A DNA stretch of 64,000 nt from positions 18,974,606-19,038,605 of the forward strand of contig JASXTE010000001.1 of assembly GCA_030280995.1 (NCBI GenBank). Reading direction: 5' to 3'. The notes below the pieces were generated by a model. That model was not told the DNA's origin, searched no databases, and was given only the letters and a program-made list of their open reading frames with translations. Shown here one piece after another: positions 44,002 through 56,454 of the stretch (the first letter of the stretch is position 1; the number at the start of each line of letters is the position of its first letter). The translations under genes were made by a program, and so were the position numbers. This DNA comes from Hemileia vastatrix (lineage: Eukaryota > Basidiomycota > Pucciniomycetes > Pucciniales > Zaghouaniaceae).

Positions 44002-46489
44002 TATTGAACCCAGAAAATACAGGAGATTGAGGCTGCTGCTTGTTCCAGTGTTCAAGAAAATTTTTAACCACTGCTCTAGCTAACTTCTTTTATTCTACAA
44101 CAAGCATACATGACCGACGCACAGCATGGGTTTTTAGTGGAATATGTGGTTGTGAAATGAGAATTGATGGTGGGGGTGATGCATCTAGAAATGCACATCC
44201 CAAAGTATTCAATGTGAAATCAGTTGGGGTCAGTTAGGTTAGCAGCCAAATTTTCTATTTTTTTAGGAATTTAGGGCACTAATTCTTTTATATATATAGA
44301 TATCATTAAACACTGGGATAAAGTCAGAGGTTTCTATTACAGAACTAAAAAGGACTACAATTTAATAGTTCACATGACTTAAAATCATGTCTTCACCACT
44401 GAAATTTACCTTACTATTTCTTTTTATAACATCCAACTGACTAATAAATGCAAGACAGTCATAAGCTGAAAAAATTTGGTAATTGTGACTAGCAACAAAC
44501 AACCCTCATACCCCACTAGCCAGAAAAAGTGAAAATGGCTGAAAATTATTACCAGAAGATATATTATTGTAATTATCTCCAATTTTTTTCTTCTTAACTA
44601 TATCTGTCAAGCTTGATGCAAAGTGTGCTATGATTAAAAATCCTGGCTACTTTGAAAAGGGGCTTGCTGATAATTCTTGGTGTGGAGATATACAAATGAG
44701 ATCATTCATTAAATAATTTTATTATGTGAGTTTTTCAAGCCACAAGTGTTGTTTTTTTGATGATTTTAATGAGCTTCCACCAAACTTAAACCTTTCCAAG
44801 CTCTCCTTCTTAAGGCTATGTAGTTGTTTGAGAAACATTACACAATACATCAAAGTATTTTCTTCAGCTATGGGTTGTGGTGGTGAATAAACTGAAAAAT
44901 TGTGTCCCACTAGCTCTATTTATTGCCCAATTATAGTTGACCAATTGATGATAGCATTCTTGTTTGGATACTGAAGCCTGTAGAAAATCAAACAAAATGT
45001 GACTTAGGATGAGTGGCTTTTTCTGGCCTGAAAGTGCCAAGTATATATCAGGGTTTTCACACATATCACTGAACTTTTCAAAGAAAATTAGATCATTTTA
45101 ACACTAGTTTTAACTGAGAGAGGGTTAAAAGAACATAATTTCTACAAAACTCATTAATTAGTGTTTGAATAGTTTAAATTTTTCATTAGCCATTTTGATA
45201 CTTACAAAAATACTAAATTCTTTCTTTTCATCTACTAAAAGTAATTTCTCTCTACTCAAAGTAGGATTTTTGGCATTTAAAAGTATTAGATGGCTTCTCC
45301 CATTCTCCTTGGGGATGAAATCTGTAGAGCTATAAAATTGAAAATAAAGCTGATATGACCTTTGACCAGCTCATTTTTCCTTAATAATAACCATGAATTT
45401 GTTGCACTAGTGGCCAAATTTCAGTATTAATGATTGTTTTAAGAATTTTTAATGGTTTTTACTGAATTCAGGTACCATAAGGTGCATCAAACTGAGGCCC
45501 TACTGTAATTATTGAAGAAGTGATTTTAACCTATACTTTTTCACACAGCCCAAATTTCTCCTTGAAAGAAAGTATACCACTTTCCTGAGTTGCTTCTTCT
45601 ACATCTTGTTTTGAAGCAGAATAACTAGATTCACAGATATTTTCCACACTTCTTGCATTCTACATCAGATAATCCTATCATTAGGTTAAATTTATTACTT
45701 CTAAAATGACTTTGCTTATTAAACCCAAAATTTCTTCTAATGTAAAATTTATAACAGGACTTATTGGCCAATAACCAATCTGAATGTCAGTCAGTGATTT
45801 ATTAAAGACTTTTAAACTGGGCTGATAAAATTAGTTACAAAATAATTTATGAATAATTATTGGTAATATTATAGTGTTATGTAGTTATTATTTTTTATAT
45901 TTCATTATTATTTTATTTTATTACAAATGATAAATCTATTATAAATTAAATTTCTAACAATTTTCCCTAAGTAATAATAAATGTTTGACAGAAAAGTTAT
46001 AGATCAAAGCCCAATTCATTTACTGGGACTCAGAACTTGCTTGAAGTTGGCTAGAAAGAGGGCCAGATAGAGAAAGAGAGAGTTTTTGTATTTCTCTGGG
46101 ACTTTAAGGGGATATTTTTAATTTAATAAATCATTTCTTTATTAAAACATTGATTTTTGATCACTGTCTAAAAAAATTTGGATTTTAATTATTTTAATTA
46201 AATCTTATTTATATTCATTTAAATTAATTTTTTTTTCAAAGTTTACCTAATCTCTCTCAATCATTTAATTAAACTTCTTTATTTCATTTATTTACCATTT
46301 ATTGCACTTTAATTTTATTCATAGATTTATCAATGAGATTTTTGACTTCAACAAAATAACATCACATCTGTGTTGGGTATAAAAGGCCTTTGTATTTTTT
46401 GTATTTAAACATCCAATATTCTTTTTTTTATGTTTTTACAAATAGTTTACTTTTATCTATTATATTTTTATTCAGTGAATAGAAACTAG
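44002..46489. other. Repeat-like AT-rich region with short unrecognised frames
   Basis: Plus-strand 44,040-44,237 (65 codons, with FSGICGCEMRIDGGG) and minus-strand 44,864-45,064 followed by 44,722-44,910 (LALSGQKKPLILSHILFD; LVNYNWAINRASGTQ) have coding-like composition but match no family I know. The minus-strand pieces may be remnants of one transposon protein. From about 45,830 the sequence is almost pure A/T. No RNA gene is seen. Confidence 0.35.
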
Positions 46490-46659
46490 TATGTGGTTAT
46501 GAAAAATTGAGGATAAAAATGTCAGATAGAGGGGAAAATTGACATGTAAAAGGTTGACTAATGCAATTATTAGCAAAAATAATTGTGGAAGATAATTTGG
46601 GTTTAATGATTTTAATCCACAATTAATTTAATTGAGGATTGGTCAACATTGTTACCCCC
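46490..46659. mobile_element. Half-copy of the 444-bp TA-flanked miniature element
   Basis: Matches the right half of 43,249-43,692: TATGTGGTTATGAAAAATTG, AATTATTAGCAAAAATAATT, and the terminus GGTCAACATTGTTACCCCC followed by TA. The left half is absent, so the left boundary is approximate. Confidence 0.65.
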
Positions 46660-46948
46660 TAATAGTAAAAAATTTATGGATTAAACCACAGGGAGAGACT
46701 AATAAAATTGTTATACTCAACTGTGAGCTCACAATATTTGGATTGGTGGGTGCTAGTGGTGGAAAATAGACTAATAAAATATAGTTATAGCTAATATAAA
46801 GATAAAATAAATTGTTAAGGGCTTTAAAGTATATTTATACATGCTAATAATTGTTTAATATTTTTTAATTTATGTCCAATAACTTCCTGGATCCTCTTTT
46901 ACTTAAACCAAAATCCACTGGAGTGCACAGACTTTCAATCCAGATGAT

Positions 46949-47705
46949 TGTCACTGGATGGCTTATGCACAAGGTCAAGGTTGTTCCTGAGTAAGTGAGA
47001 TTGGAAAGATGATTGAGGACTACTTGAGGAAGTGGTCTGAAGATATGTCAAAGATAATTTAATACTACTTCCAGATAAGTTTGAGGTGAATAATAATGTA
47101 ATTTTAGAGTGACAATATCTATTCAGATTAATCTCACAAAGGGTTGGAACTTAACAATTAAAGAAAGATTTAGAAATTTAAGATTGAATGAAATTGATTA
47201 TTTAAAAAAGGTAGGAAACATTAATAGCTTTATATAAATTCAACTACTATCTTAAAGATATTATAATTTCATTCTAATCAATGTCAAACAAAATCCACCC
47301 CATTATATAAATAGCTCCACCTTGAATTGACCTCTTTAATAAAAAATCCTTACTTTATCACTGACCCTCCAATATAACCACAGATCCTTTAACTGTACCT
47401 CTACTCACACTCACAGAACTTTAATTACCCTGAGATACAAAAAATCCCACATGTAGAATATACCATTGACCATAGCACTAATACACAGCACATTTGCTTA
47501 ATATTGAAAAGTATAAGCATATGATTGATTAATTTAGACTTAACTTTTATATAGAGTGGTCCCTAGCATGGTTGAATTGAGAAAAACAAAGGTAAAAGGC
47601 AGTATCTATGTAGATGTTGCTTATGTGCTTCACATAAGGACTTGTGTACTGGATTATAGATTAAAAAGATTGACTTTTACTTCAAGTGTCATGTGGTGTG
47701 TGACA
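46949..47705 (-). repeat. 3' LTR of copy C
   Basis: 757 bp. On the minus strand it starts TGTCACACACCACATGACAC, like the LTRs of A and B, and ends CCATCCAGTGACA (plus-strand start TGTCACTGGATGG). The stretch 46,660-46,948 before it is AT-rich without a recognised feature. Confidence 0.85.
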
Positions 47706-47837
47706 GATTCCTGGGTATAAAATGAAAGCTCTTTTGAGTGTGAGAACTGTTCATTAAACTTATCTCCTTTTATTTCTTGAATTTAAATAAAATTTTGAAA
47801 GAAAAAAATAAGAATTTAATATATTTTAATTCTTGGA

Positions 47838-48831
47838 CATCAAGATCCTACTCCCACTCCTCCTCATCCCTGTACCAATAGTGATATACCCACACAACAG
47901 TTAAAGGTAGCTTGCACAGCTTGGGTATCTATGGAATTGTTTTGTTTTGAGAGCACAGCTTTTTAAGGGACTCACAAGAGCTGCAAGTTTTTTCAATGGT
48001 GTTGGGTGGCTTGTGATGCATTGGAGAAGAATGAAGTCACCAAAGGAGGTTTCAATTCAACTAAATTTTGGTCAATATTTAAGGATCAGGCCATTTTCGA
48101 GGACATATGGAATTTTCCCATCAAAAATGAATTGGTGGTGGATGGAGCAGAGTACACACTTTGTCAGGAGGAAAGGAAGGAGATTTTAGGTTGGGTGGCC
48201 ATCCTAAATATGGGAAAGCAGCCAATGTCCCAAGAAAATGAGATCAACAAGCTCATTGAAGATGGTAGGATTAGGTAGTTGAGGTAGCTCCTACCATGAA
48301 ATGACATTGACTGATTGTTGAAGATGAAGATGAAGAGGAAATGGAAGTATTTGAGCCCACCAAGTCTACTTTATTCATCGAAGTAGATCCTGAGTTTGAA
48401 GTAGGTGTTTTTAATTTTAAGTTGCTTTTATTTAGTAGCTAACTTATTGTTTTTTTTAAAAGGCAGAAATCATTGAAGAATTACCTTTTGAACCAGCAGT
48501 GCATCCCGTCATTGAACTTTGACCAGAAGTCAAGTGACCAACTGAAGCTGGTCCTTTGAGGGTTGAAAATTCCAAAATGGTGGTAAATGATTTGACTGGG
48601 GAGGTTGAGCTGGATCAGGTGTGGCCAAAGAAGCCTGGTCAGGCTTGACAGACCACTTTCCTGGAAAACTTCTGTAACAAAATTGATGGGATTTTCAATG
48701 CAGCTTCTTATAATGTAGTCAAAGAGTTTCTGGATATTGGAGAAGTAGTGTCATCTGGAAGAGAAGAGGTATTTGAAAAGTTTAGAAAAGAGATTCAAAA
48801 GGTGGTGGAAAAACTGAAAGATTTTTTTTGA
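47838..48831 (+). pseudogene. Antisense accessory gene of copy C
   Basis: It lies opposite to pol, between pol and the 3' LTR, as in A and B. The start corresponding to MST/SACPTPTP is mutated. Recognisable parts are the Cys-rich segment (MELFCFESTAFKG and GWLVMHW/VACDALEKN across a frameshift near 47,990); an extra block of about 70 residues not seen in A or B (FKDQAIFEDIWNFPIKNELV, LGWVAILNMGKQPM); an acidic stretch; an intron at the conserved place (GTAGGT near 48,401 to TTTTAAAAG near 48,463); and exon 2 with the conserved ending VKEFLDIGEVV-like and EKFRKEIQKVVEKLKDFF, stop TGA near 48,829. Several stops are present. Conservation of exon 2 and the intron across this divergence argues it was once functional. 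Confidence 0.65.
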
Positions 48832-49671
48832 AGGAGAATAGAAGGAAAGGAAAAAGAAAACAAAGATTGTAAATAGTTTTGTCTTGAATATTTTATTGTT
48901 TATTTTATTGAAAATTTATTTATTTACAGAAATGAGAAAAATGAGATTAAGAGAGAAAGAAAATTTATCTTTATGTTATTTAGTTTATTTTATTTAAGTT
49001 TATTTTAATTTAAATTTTTATTTTAAGTTTATTAATTCAGATAAAAAAAAGAAGAAGGAAAATAAATGTTGTTTTTAGAGAAAATTTTAAAAGAAAGAAA
49101 TGAGTTTTAAAATAAAAAATTTTTAGAAGAAAAAGCAATTATTTAAATAATAAAAAAGATTTCAGTTTGAAGATAATAGAGAAATAAGATGGCTTTTAGT
49201 TGTTTCATAAATATGTTGATGGATGATTTGAGAATTATTTGGATAGATTAAAAAATAAAATAAAAGAAAATACAAATTTCAGGTTGATTTGAAGTAGTAG
49301 GAATAAAAGATTGGATTGAGTTTGATTTGAAGTTGTAGAAAAACATAAATAAAAAATTGATAAGATATAAAAATGTAATTTGGTGTAATAAAATTTATAT
49401 AACACAAGAAATTTTGATTTGTGTTTTATTTAAATTTTTTTTGATTTTATTTTAGTTTTATTTATTTTTAATCTTAATTTTAATTTACTCTGATTTCAAT
49501 ATAATTTAATTTTAATTTATGTTGATTTAAATTTTAGTTTGTTTTATTTATTTAGGGTTTTAGAAAGAAAACAAAATGAAAGAAAAAGAAAAATATAAAG
49601 AAATATAGAATTTGATTTAGAAGAGAAAATATTTTAAAAAGTTTAAGGAAAGAAAAAAGAGTTTAATTTTT
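48832..49671. other. AT-rich spacer between convergent genes of copy C
   Basis: Purine-rich AAGAAAGAAA tracts alternating with TTTATTTTA tracts, equivalent to the spacers of copies A and B. No gene is seen. Confidence 0.7.
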
Positions 49672-52600
49672 AGGTTTTTGTGGATATTTTAAATGAAAAT
49701 ATTTTTAAAGTTCAGGAGCATTTGAAGAATTAACAGCTGGTTCTCAGGATTTTTTATTTAAGTGATCAGGGTAGCCTTCCAATTCCATGAGGTATTGAAG
49801 CTTTCCCTTTTAACTTCTTGAATCAAGAATCCATCTTACTTCCCATTCTAGATAATATTCTACTTCAAGAAGTTTTGGAGGGGTTTGGTTCTTAGCCAGG
49901 TATATTTCTTGAGCAGGTTCCAGAAGAGATACATGAAAAACAGGATGAATTGATTTCCATTTTAAAGGTAACTTGAGCCAAAATTCATTTTTAGAGACTT
50001 CAGAATCTATGTTAAATGGACCCAACTGCTTTTCCAATAGTTTCTTTGATGATCAAGTTGTTTGAATGTTTTTAGAGTCAACCCATACTTTATCGCCTAG
50101 TTTGAAAAGTGGAGCAGATTTTCTATGTTTGTCAGCCTGTTCCTTATACCTTTGATTTTCAAACTTGAGTTTAGATTGGAGTTTGCCTTGAAGTTGTGAA
50201 ATTGTTTGAAGATAATTTTTTCAGGATGATTAATTCCTACATGAATTGGATTGAATCAAGGATTTTATCCAAAGATTATTTTGTTGAAGAATGTGTCAAG
50301 TTGTTATAAGCAAATTGGACCACTGGTAACCATGTGGTCCAATTGTCTTTTTGATAATTGACATACATTCAAAGATATTGTTTAAGAATTCATTTGATTT
50401 TTTTAGTTTTCCCATCTGTTTCAGGATAATAGTCTGTAGAAAGGTTCCTCATAATTTTTAATTTTCAACAAAGTTGAGTTCAGAAAGTAGAAAAAAACAG
50501 GGAGCCTCTGTCTGAAACTAATTAAGTAGGTAAGCCATTTTTAGAAAATACATATTCTATAAATATTTTAGCTAAATCTTCTGCTGTTGCACTAGTATTA
50601 GTTTTAATAAAAATAGACATTTTAGATAACCTATCAACTATGAATAATATAGCATCAAAGTTATCTGATGGAAGTAATTGAGAAATGAAATCCATAAATA
50701 TTTATTCTCATGGTTTAGAGGGAATTGGAAGTGGGTAAAGCAATCCATACTTCCTGTGTCAAGGTACCTTGCTCCTATTACACTCATAACAGGATTTAAT
50801 ATAGGCCTTAATTTCCCGGGTCATTCCTGGACAAAAGAAATCCCTTGCTATTAACTGGTAAGTTATATCAACACCAACATGTCCAGCTAATGGAGAATCA
50901 TGTCTACTATTAAAAATCCATAATTTCATATCCTTATGGTTGGGTATGACTACTCTACCTTCAAAGACAAATAGACCTGATTCTATAATGAATCTTTTAG
51001 CCCCTTGCATTGAGAGTAATTTGTCTTTAATCCACAAAAAATGATAATCCTTTGACCGAGCATCTTGAATGTTGGATGGTGGATTTTGAATTGATTGTGT
51101 TGTCATCAAATTAAGTTGATGAGTCATGAACATTGATTCATTGAAAATTTATTTTAAATTTTCTGGATTTCATTCAGCAAATGCCTCCCCCCACAGAAGA
51201 TAAATGTTGTCCCAATGTGCTAAAATATCTGAAACTATGCAATTTTTACCTGGGCTGCAGGTAATAGTAAAAAAAAATTCAGATAATAACTCAGCCCACA
51301 TAGCCTGACCTCTAGTTAGTACATTTGAAGACATGAAGTATTCAAAGCATTATGATCAGTTAGTATTTGAAAAGAAATATTAAGACTGAGATGAAAATAA
51401 CCCCTGTTTTTAAGACTATGATTAATAGATAGTAACTCTTTATCATGAATTTCATAATTTGATACTTCTGCAATAAGTTTGTGTGATTCAAACACAACAG
51501 GATGAAACAATTTTGTTTCAGGATTCGATTGGTATATTACCCCTGCTATAACATAATTGCTAGCATCTGTCTCAATGATTTTAAAGGAGGTAGGATCAAA
51601 ATGTCAAAGAATTTGAGCTGTGGTGAACACAGTTTTCAATGCCTTGAATTATTTTTGTTCTATTCTCATGAAGACAAAGGGAGCATCTTTTTTAAGAAGA
51701 GAAGTAAAGTTTGTAATAGTTTTAGATTAATCTTTTATAAATCTTCTATAGAAATTTGTAACGCTGTAGACAATCCTATAGTACTAGCTATAGGTCTTGA
51801 CCAAGGGAGTTGGAGTAAAACTGGAGAGAAAAACCCCTGTCCCTTTGAGAAATACCGGGTGAGATTTATTTGCTACAGCAAATTAGATGCTGTATCAATA
51901 CACCTTCTAAAACACTTCTTGACTGCTTAACAAGTCAAGAAAGTAGCCAATAACAGACCACTGAGAACCAAAGAGCCTAAAATGCAGAAAAATCTACACC
52001 AGAAAAACAAACACTGTGCACTTGTTGCACAGGAAACAGAAATAATACTTGATTCAGGTTGCAAAGCTACACCAGAGAAAACAGTTGCCAAAGTTGAGTT
52101 AAATGAAGAACTAAACTGGCAACAAACACAGTCAATTGTGGCCAAAAAACAGTGAAAATGGAGTGAGGAGCAAGGATATCACCTCTGGATGGTTTTATGA
52201 TAAATAAAGTTGCCCCAAACTGTCTTTTTCACTATCTACACACAGACCACTATCTAAAAGCCCATGCACACCAACAAATTTGGCATTCTTGACTGCCAAA
52301 TTGCATAAAACCCCTCTAGAAATGCTTCCCAGCCTTCTAGCACCAAGGTGGACGGTCTGCCTGATGTCGGGAGGCCCACCTGAGGCTGCCAGACCACCCT
52401 GAAGTCAGAAAACCACCAAAAATACCCAAACTACTTAAAAAAATCTACTACAACTACTAAAACCTTTTAAAAACGTAATTAGGCTATAACAACATTGAGA
52501 CATAAAATGTAGAGAAAATTTAGCTCATTCTAACAATACTAGGCACTTAAACCTGAGACTTAAGGTTAGCCCGTAAAACACGAAAAACAAAATTAAACAG

Positions 52601-54360
52601 CTATCTTTCAAATAAAAAATGAGAAATTATCCCCTTAATACTTAAAATCTGTAAAATGTCATCAAGACATAAAATATAGAGAAAATCCAGGGCTATCCAA
52701 TGGTAGTACACACATCTATTTAGTCCCAATATTTGCTTAGTAAATCCAGAAAAACACCTAATTCTTAAACAATACCATTTAAGGCATATCAAAACAATGC
52801 CAAATAAACCAAAAAAGGCCTCTGCCAATTTTGGAAGACCACAACGCCTAAAAACCCCTGTAAAGACTTTAGAGTTATTGACTCAGGCAATTCTAAACAA
52901 TTTTGAAACTTTTTATCATCCATGAATAAACCATCAGTGGAAAATTCAAAACCCAAAAAGTCAGAAGATTTTAGGTGGAATTGACGTTTAGTGTGCTTGT
53001 AATAGAGACCTTGTTCTCAAGGTCAAAAAAGAACCATTTCGACATGTTGAATATGTTCTTCAAGGGTCTTCAAGAAGATTAAAATGTCATCTAAATATAA
53101 TACAACAAACTGTTCAAAGATATCTTGAAAGATATTGCTGAAAGAAGTTTGAAAAGTTGCCGGTGCATTACAAAATCCAAAAGACATTACTTAATATTCA
53201 GAACTACCAAGACTGGAACACATTGCAGTTCAAGGTTCATGGCCTTCTGCAATATGTATAAGATTGTAAGCTTCTCTGAGATCAATTTTAAAAAAGAAGT
53301 TTGAACCTTTAAAAAAAGTAAGAGTTAATGACATAGGAATAATTGGGTAAGCATTCTTATTAGTCACTGCATTGAGTTTTCTATAATCAACACATATCCT
53401 AAGAATTCCATCCTTTTTTCAAAAAAAAGAACTGAAGAGCTGGTTGGAGATTTACTGGCTCAAATGTAATATTTGGCTACATCCTGTGCAATTTACTCTC
53501 AAACAACTTGAAATTTTTTGTTTGAAAAATAATAGAAAGGACCTATTAACTATATTTGATGATTTTAGGGTCAGTGGGGTGATAGCTCATTGAAATTATG
53601 TATTGAAAAAACATCTATGAAGTCATGGTAAGCTCTGGGTGGAGTTAATTTAATGGCTTCAATATTTATTTGGTTGTCCTCTTCATCTTCAAAGAATTCT
53701 GTTGAGAGTAGACCTGAATTCAGAGAGCAAAAACCAATTACTTTGAGGCTCTTAAAATCCTCTTTGAGTAAAGTAGTTGAGCTAGAATATTTAGCCAAGT
53801 CTCATTTAAAGGAAAATCAGATGCTTGCAATACATCTGGCAGAGATGAGTCATTTAGAATGACTTAGTCAGACTGCTTGTTTGACTCCCTATTGACCTGC
53901 ATTTAAGAATTAGAAATATACTTAGAAAAAGGGGTGATTGATTCCTGTGACCAATCAGTTTTGATATTCCAATTCTGTAAAAAGTCATGGCCAAGAATGG
54001 TATTGTCCATCCTTGGGGCATCCATGACTGTTAAATACCACTCAAAGGAGGGAAAATTTGGAAAGTTAAAAACCCATAAAAATTTCTTAATAACCCAATA
54101 TTTGGGCTCCTCTGATTCAACCAGATAAATTGGAGTTCAGTAAATGTCTACAAGTGTCAGCTTAAATTTTTTGGAAAAAGATAAACTGATAAATGAAATT
54201 GAAGCTCCAGAACTAATAAGACAACCAATGGGAATATTGTCTTTAAAAAGAATTAGTCTCAAATGGTTTAGGGAAATTCCAGTCCTTAGGTCATGGAGGT
54301 AATGTGCACTAGGAGAGATAAAATAGTTTGCTTTGCACACAAGTAAACTATTCACGGGGG
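49672..54360 (-). pseudogene. Copy C pol
   Basis: The protease around 54,140-54,350 has LISSGASISFISLS: the catalytic Asp is Ser. RT blocks lie at 52,844-53,480 and retain YLDDILI near 53,085-53,100 (intact, unlike A and B); the RT is interrupted by 51,765-52,843. RNase H is around 51,316-51,760, with a TGA before HFDP shared with A and B. The integrase zinc segment is at 50,759-51,133: HDSPLAGHVGVDITYQLIAR and CYEC. The core is degenerate (50,350-50,750). The chromodomain start is at 49,810-50,037 (HPVFHVSLLEPAQEIYLAKN, EYYLEWEVRWILDSR), with frame decay to about 49,672. Confidence 0.8.
51765..52843. mobile_element. Probable solo LTR (1,079 bp) inserted in copy C RT
   Basis: Starts TGTAGACAATCC and ends GGAAGACCACA (TG..CA). 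It is flanked by ACGC on both sides (51,761-51,764 and 52,844-52,847; AACGC if one base is shared). Removing it joins the minus-strand RT at the GFANFYRR motif. No coding region is found inside. The inverted repeat CTTGACTGCTTAACAAGTCAAG lies at about 51,919-51,940. It is unrelated to the LTRs of A-D or to family S. Solo LTR is the best reading, but another TG..CA-ended element is possible. Confidence 0.7.
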
Positions 54361-54367
54361 TTTTTTT
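54322..54367 (-). promoter_or_regulatory. Putative -1 frameshift signal (copy C)
   Basis: On the minus strand the slippery run is AAAAAAA (54,361-54,367), read in the gag frame as A AAA AAA, then CCCCC GTG, then a hairpin AATAGTTTACTT / AAGCAAACTATT (54,341-54,352 with 54,322-54,333) around loop GTGTGCA. The outer pair is A-T where A and B have G-C, and one internal mismatch is present. The spacer is 8 bases here. Pol follows in the -1 frame. Confidence 0.65.
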
Positions 54368-55547
54368 ACTTTGAACCATTACCTTCTCCATCCTTTAATT
54401 TAGCACATTCATCCAACTTTTGTTTACCCTCACAATACATACACAACACATTATATGCTCTTCTTTTCATCTCAGCTTCCTTTAACTCTCTTTTTGGATC
54501 CAATACCTTACTGATACTTCCTGGGGTCAAGATTTTGCATCAAGCTTTGTCCTTGCCCTTTTGACTGGGTTTGGCTTGAGATGATGATGATTTAGTTGGT
54601 CAAGGATGATTTGAAGGTCCCAAATTGTAATTTAAACTCTGAGATTTATGAGAATAAAATTTTTGTTGAAGACAGACCTCATGAATGCCATAAATTTTGA
54701 GGGTCCTATCCATGAAGCCCATTAAAGCTGTAATTTTTTGACCATGAAGATTTAATTGTTCCAGAATCCTTGAAGGGAGTCCCTTTTTGAAATGATACTT
54801 TAAAGCTGCATCATTCCAACCTAATCAGGTTTTTAGAGCCCTGAAATTTGCAATGTACTCAGAAGCTTTGCCATTATCATTCATGCAAACAAAATATAAT
54901 TCAATTTTTGTGTTATTGGTTTCATTGGGATAATCAAACAATGTAAAGAGCTGATATTTAAATTTATCCCAATTTTTAATGAGTAAATGGGGTTCTGTTG
55001 AAGAAAGCATGAGAAAATATGGTTTGAACCATCCTGATGCTTTCCCAGATAAGAATGAAAAGCCATAAATTACCTTAAAAAATCAGTGTTAAAAACTAAA
55101 GGGTTATTATAGAACAATAATTTGCAGTTTTTAAAAAGAGGTTTCAATCTTTTGGGGTGTTCTCCATCAAATTTATCTAGAGATTTCCACATGAGAATTT
55201 TGAATTCAGAGCCCTCAGAAGAAGCAGGATTAGAAATTAATTTCACTAGTAATTTCATAAATTCTTCCAATGTAGTAGTTGGGCCAGGATCAAAAGTTTG
55301 GCCCTAAGGATTGATAGCCTGTCTTGACAGTGCCTCGTGCATAGTGTCCTTGCCTTTTTCTCCTTTACTAGAGTCTTCAAAATCCTGAGGAATTTACTCC
55401 ACATATTGAATTGAATGTTCCCATTTTCTTATTTCAAGAGGTTCAAGGGAGTGGGTGTGGGGAATAGGTCACAATACTGGTGAACTATCCCTGAAACAAG
55501 CTCTAGTAGTAGCAAAAATAGGAGGAGTACCTTAAATGGGTGCCTTT
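54368..55547 (-). pseudogene. Copy C gag
   Basis: Minus-strand pieces match gag of A and B: KSLDKFDGEHPKRLKPLFKN (about 55,070-55,270), LSSTEPHLLIKNWDKFKYQL and MNDNGKASEYIANFRAL (54,825-55,010), and a remnant of the zinc-knuckle region near 54,400-54,470. The start codon equivalent near 55,545 is AAG instead of ATG. Frameshifts and stops are frequent. Confidence 0.75.
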
Positions 55548-55615
55548 TAGACTTAGCACCTGAAGATACATAGTAGTACAAATCAAAATGAGAACTACAG
55601 AGAGTTAAATTATAC

Positions 55616-55985
55616 TGTTGTTGGGTAGCATATGCACAAGGTTGAGGGTGTTCCAGAGTAAGTGGTATTGGAAAGATGATTGAGGACTCTTTGGAAGCAC
55701 AGAGGAATACTTTAAGGAAGTGGTTCAAAGATATGTCAAAGATATGTTAATAATAATATGAGATAAGCTCCAGGTGAATAATAATGTAATTTTAAAGTGC
55801 CACTAAATATTCAGGTTAATCTCATGAAGGGTAGGAACTTAACAATCAAAAAAGATTTAGGAATTTAAGATTGAATAAAATTGATTTTTAAGAAAGATAG
55901 TAAACAATAATAGCTTTATATGAATTTGAATACTATCACAACAATATTATAATTTATTCTTAAGGAATGTCAAACAAAATCCACC
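55616..55985 (-). repeat. 5' LTR of copy C, truncated
   Basis: About 370 bp matching the inner half of 46,949-47,705 (shared ATGCACAAGGTTGAGGGTGT, ATTGGAAAGATGATTGAGGA, GTCAAACAAAATCCACCCC). It borders TATAATTTAACTCTC-type primer-binding sequence at 55,603-55,615. It breaks off at 55,985, a few bases before a TA-flanked half element. Confidence 0.8.
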
Positions 55986-55991
55986 CCTTTA

Positions 55992-56165
55992 GGGGGTAAC
56001 AATGTTTACTGATCTTCAATTGAATTAATTTCTGATAAAAATCATTAAATCCCAATTATCTTCCACAATTATTTTTGCTTATAATTGAGTTATTAGACCT
56101 TTTATGTGTCAATATTAATCTCTATCTGAAATTTTTATCCTCAATTTTTCATAACCACATCTTGG
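55992..56165. mobile_element. Half-copy of the 444-bp TA-flanked miniature element (inverted)
   Basis: Starts after TA with GGGGGTAACAATGTTTACTG, then AATTAATTT..TTCCACAATTATTTTTGCTTATAAT and ATTTTTCATAACCACAT, the inverted equivalent of 46,490-46,659. The far half is missing. Confidence 0.65.
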
Positions 56166-56454
56166 AAAACTTTCTGGATATCCCAGGAATCCTGCCTTGC
56201 TGGGAACTCTCATCCTGTCTATTCATTCTATCTGCTCAGGACCTCTCCCCATCTCATCTGTTTGTTTCATTTCCTTTTCATCTTCAAATATAATAACATA
56301 CCTTGTTTTCATAGATCTCCTCAAAGGAAGCCTTCCCCCAGTTTCTCTTCAAATCCCATTACTCCCTCTTTCCCATGGTCAGCTGAGAAATCAAAGACCA
56401 TTCAACTAAAAAAATATTATCATTTCATACTTATCAACTGGCTTAAAATTAAAA

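Larger units (their letters stand above)
46949..55985 (-). mobile_element. Chromodomain Ty3/gypsy retrotransposon, copy C (diverged, minus strand)
   Basis: The 3' LTR is at 46,949-47,705 and the 5' LTR, truncated, at 55,616-55,985. Inside, right to left, are gag, frameshift signal, protease, RT (split by an insertion at 51,765-52,843), RNase H, integrase and chromodomain. An accessory gene follows on the opposite (plus) strand at about 47,838-48,831. The layout is the same as in copies A and B, but the sequence is far more diverged. The 5' LTR stops where a half miniature element begins (55,992), so the outer target duplication cannot be checked. Confidence 0.88.
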
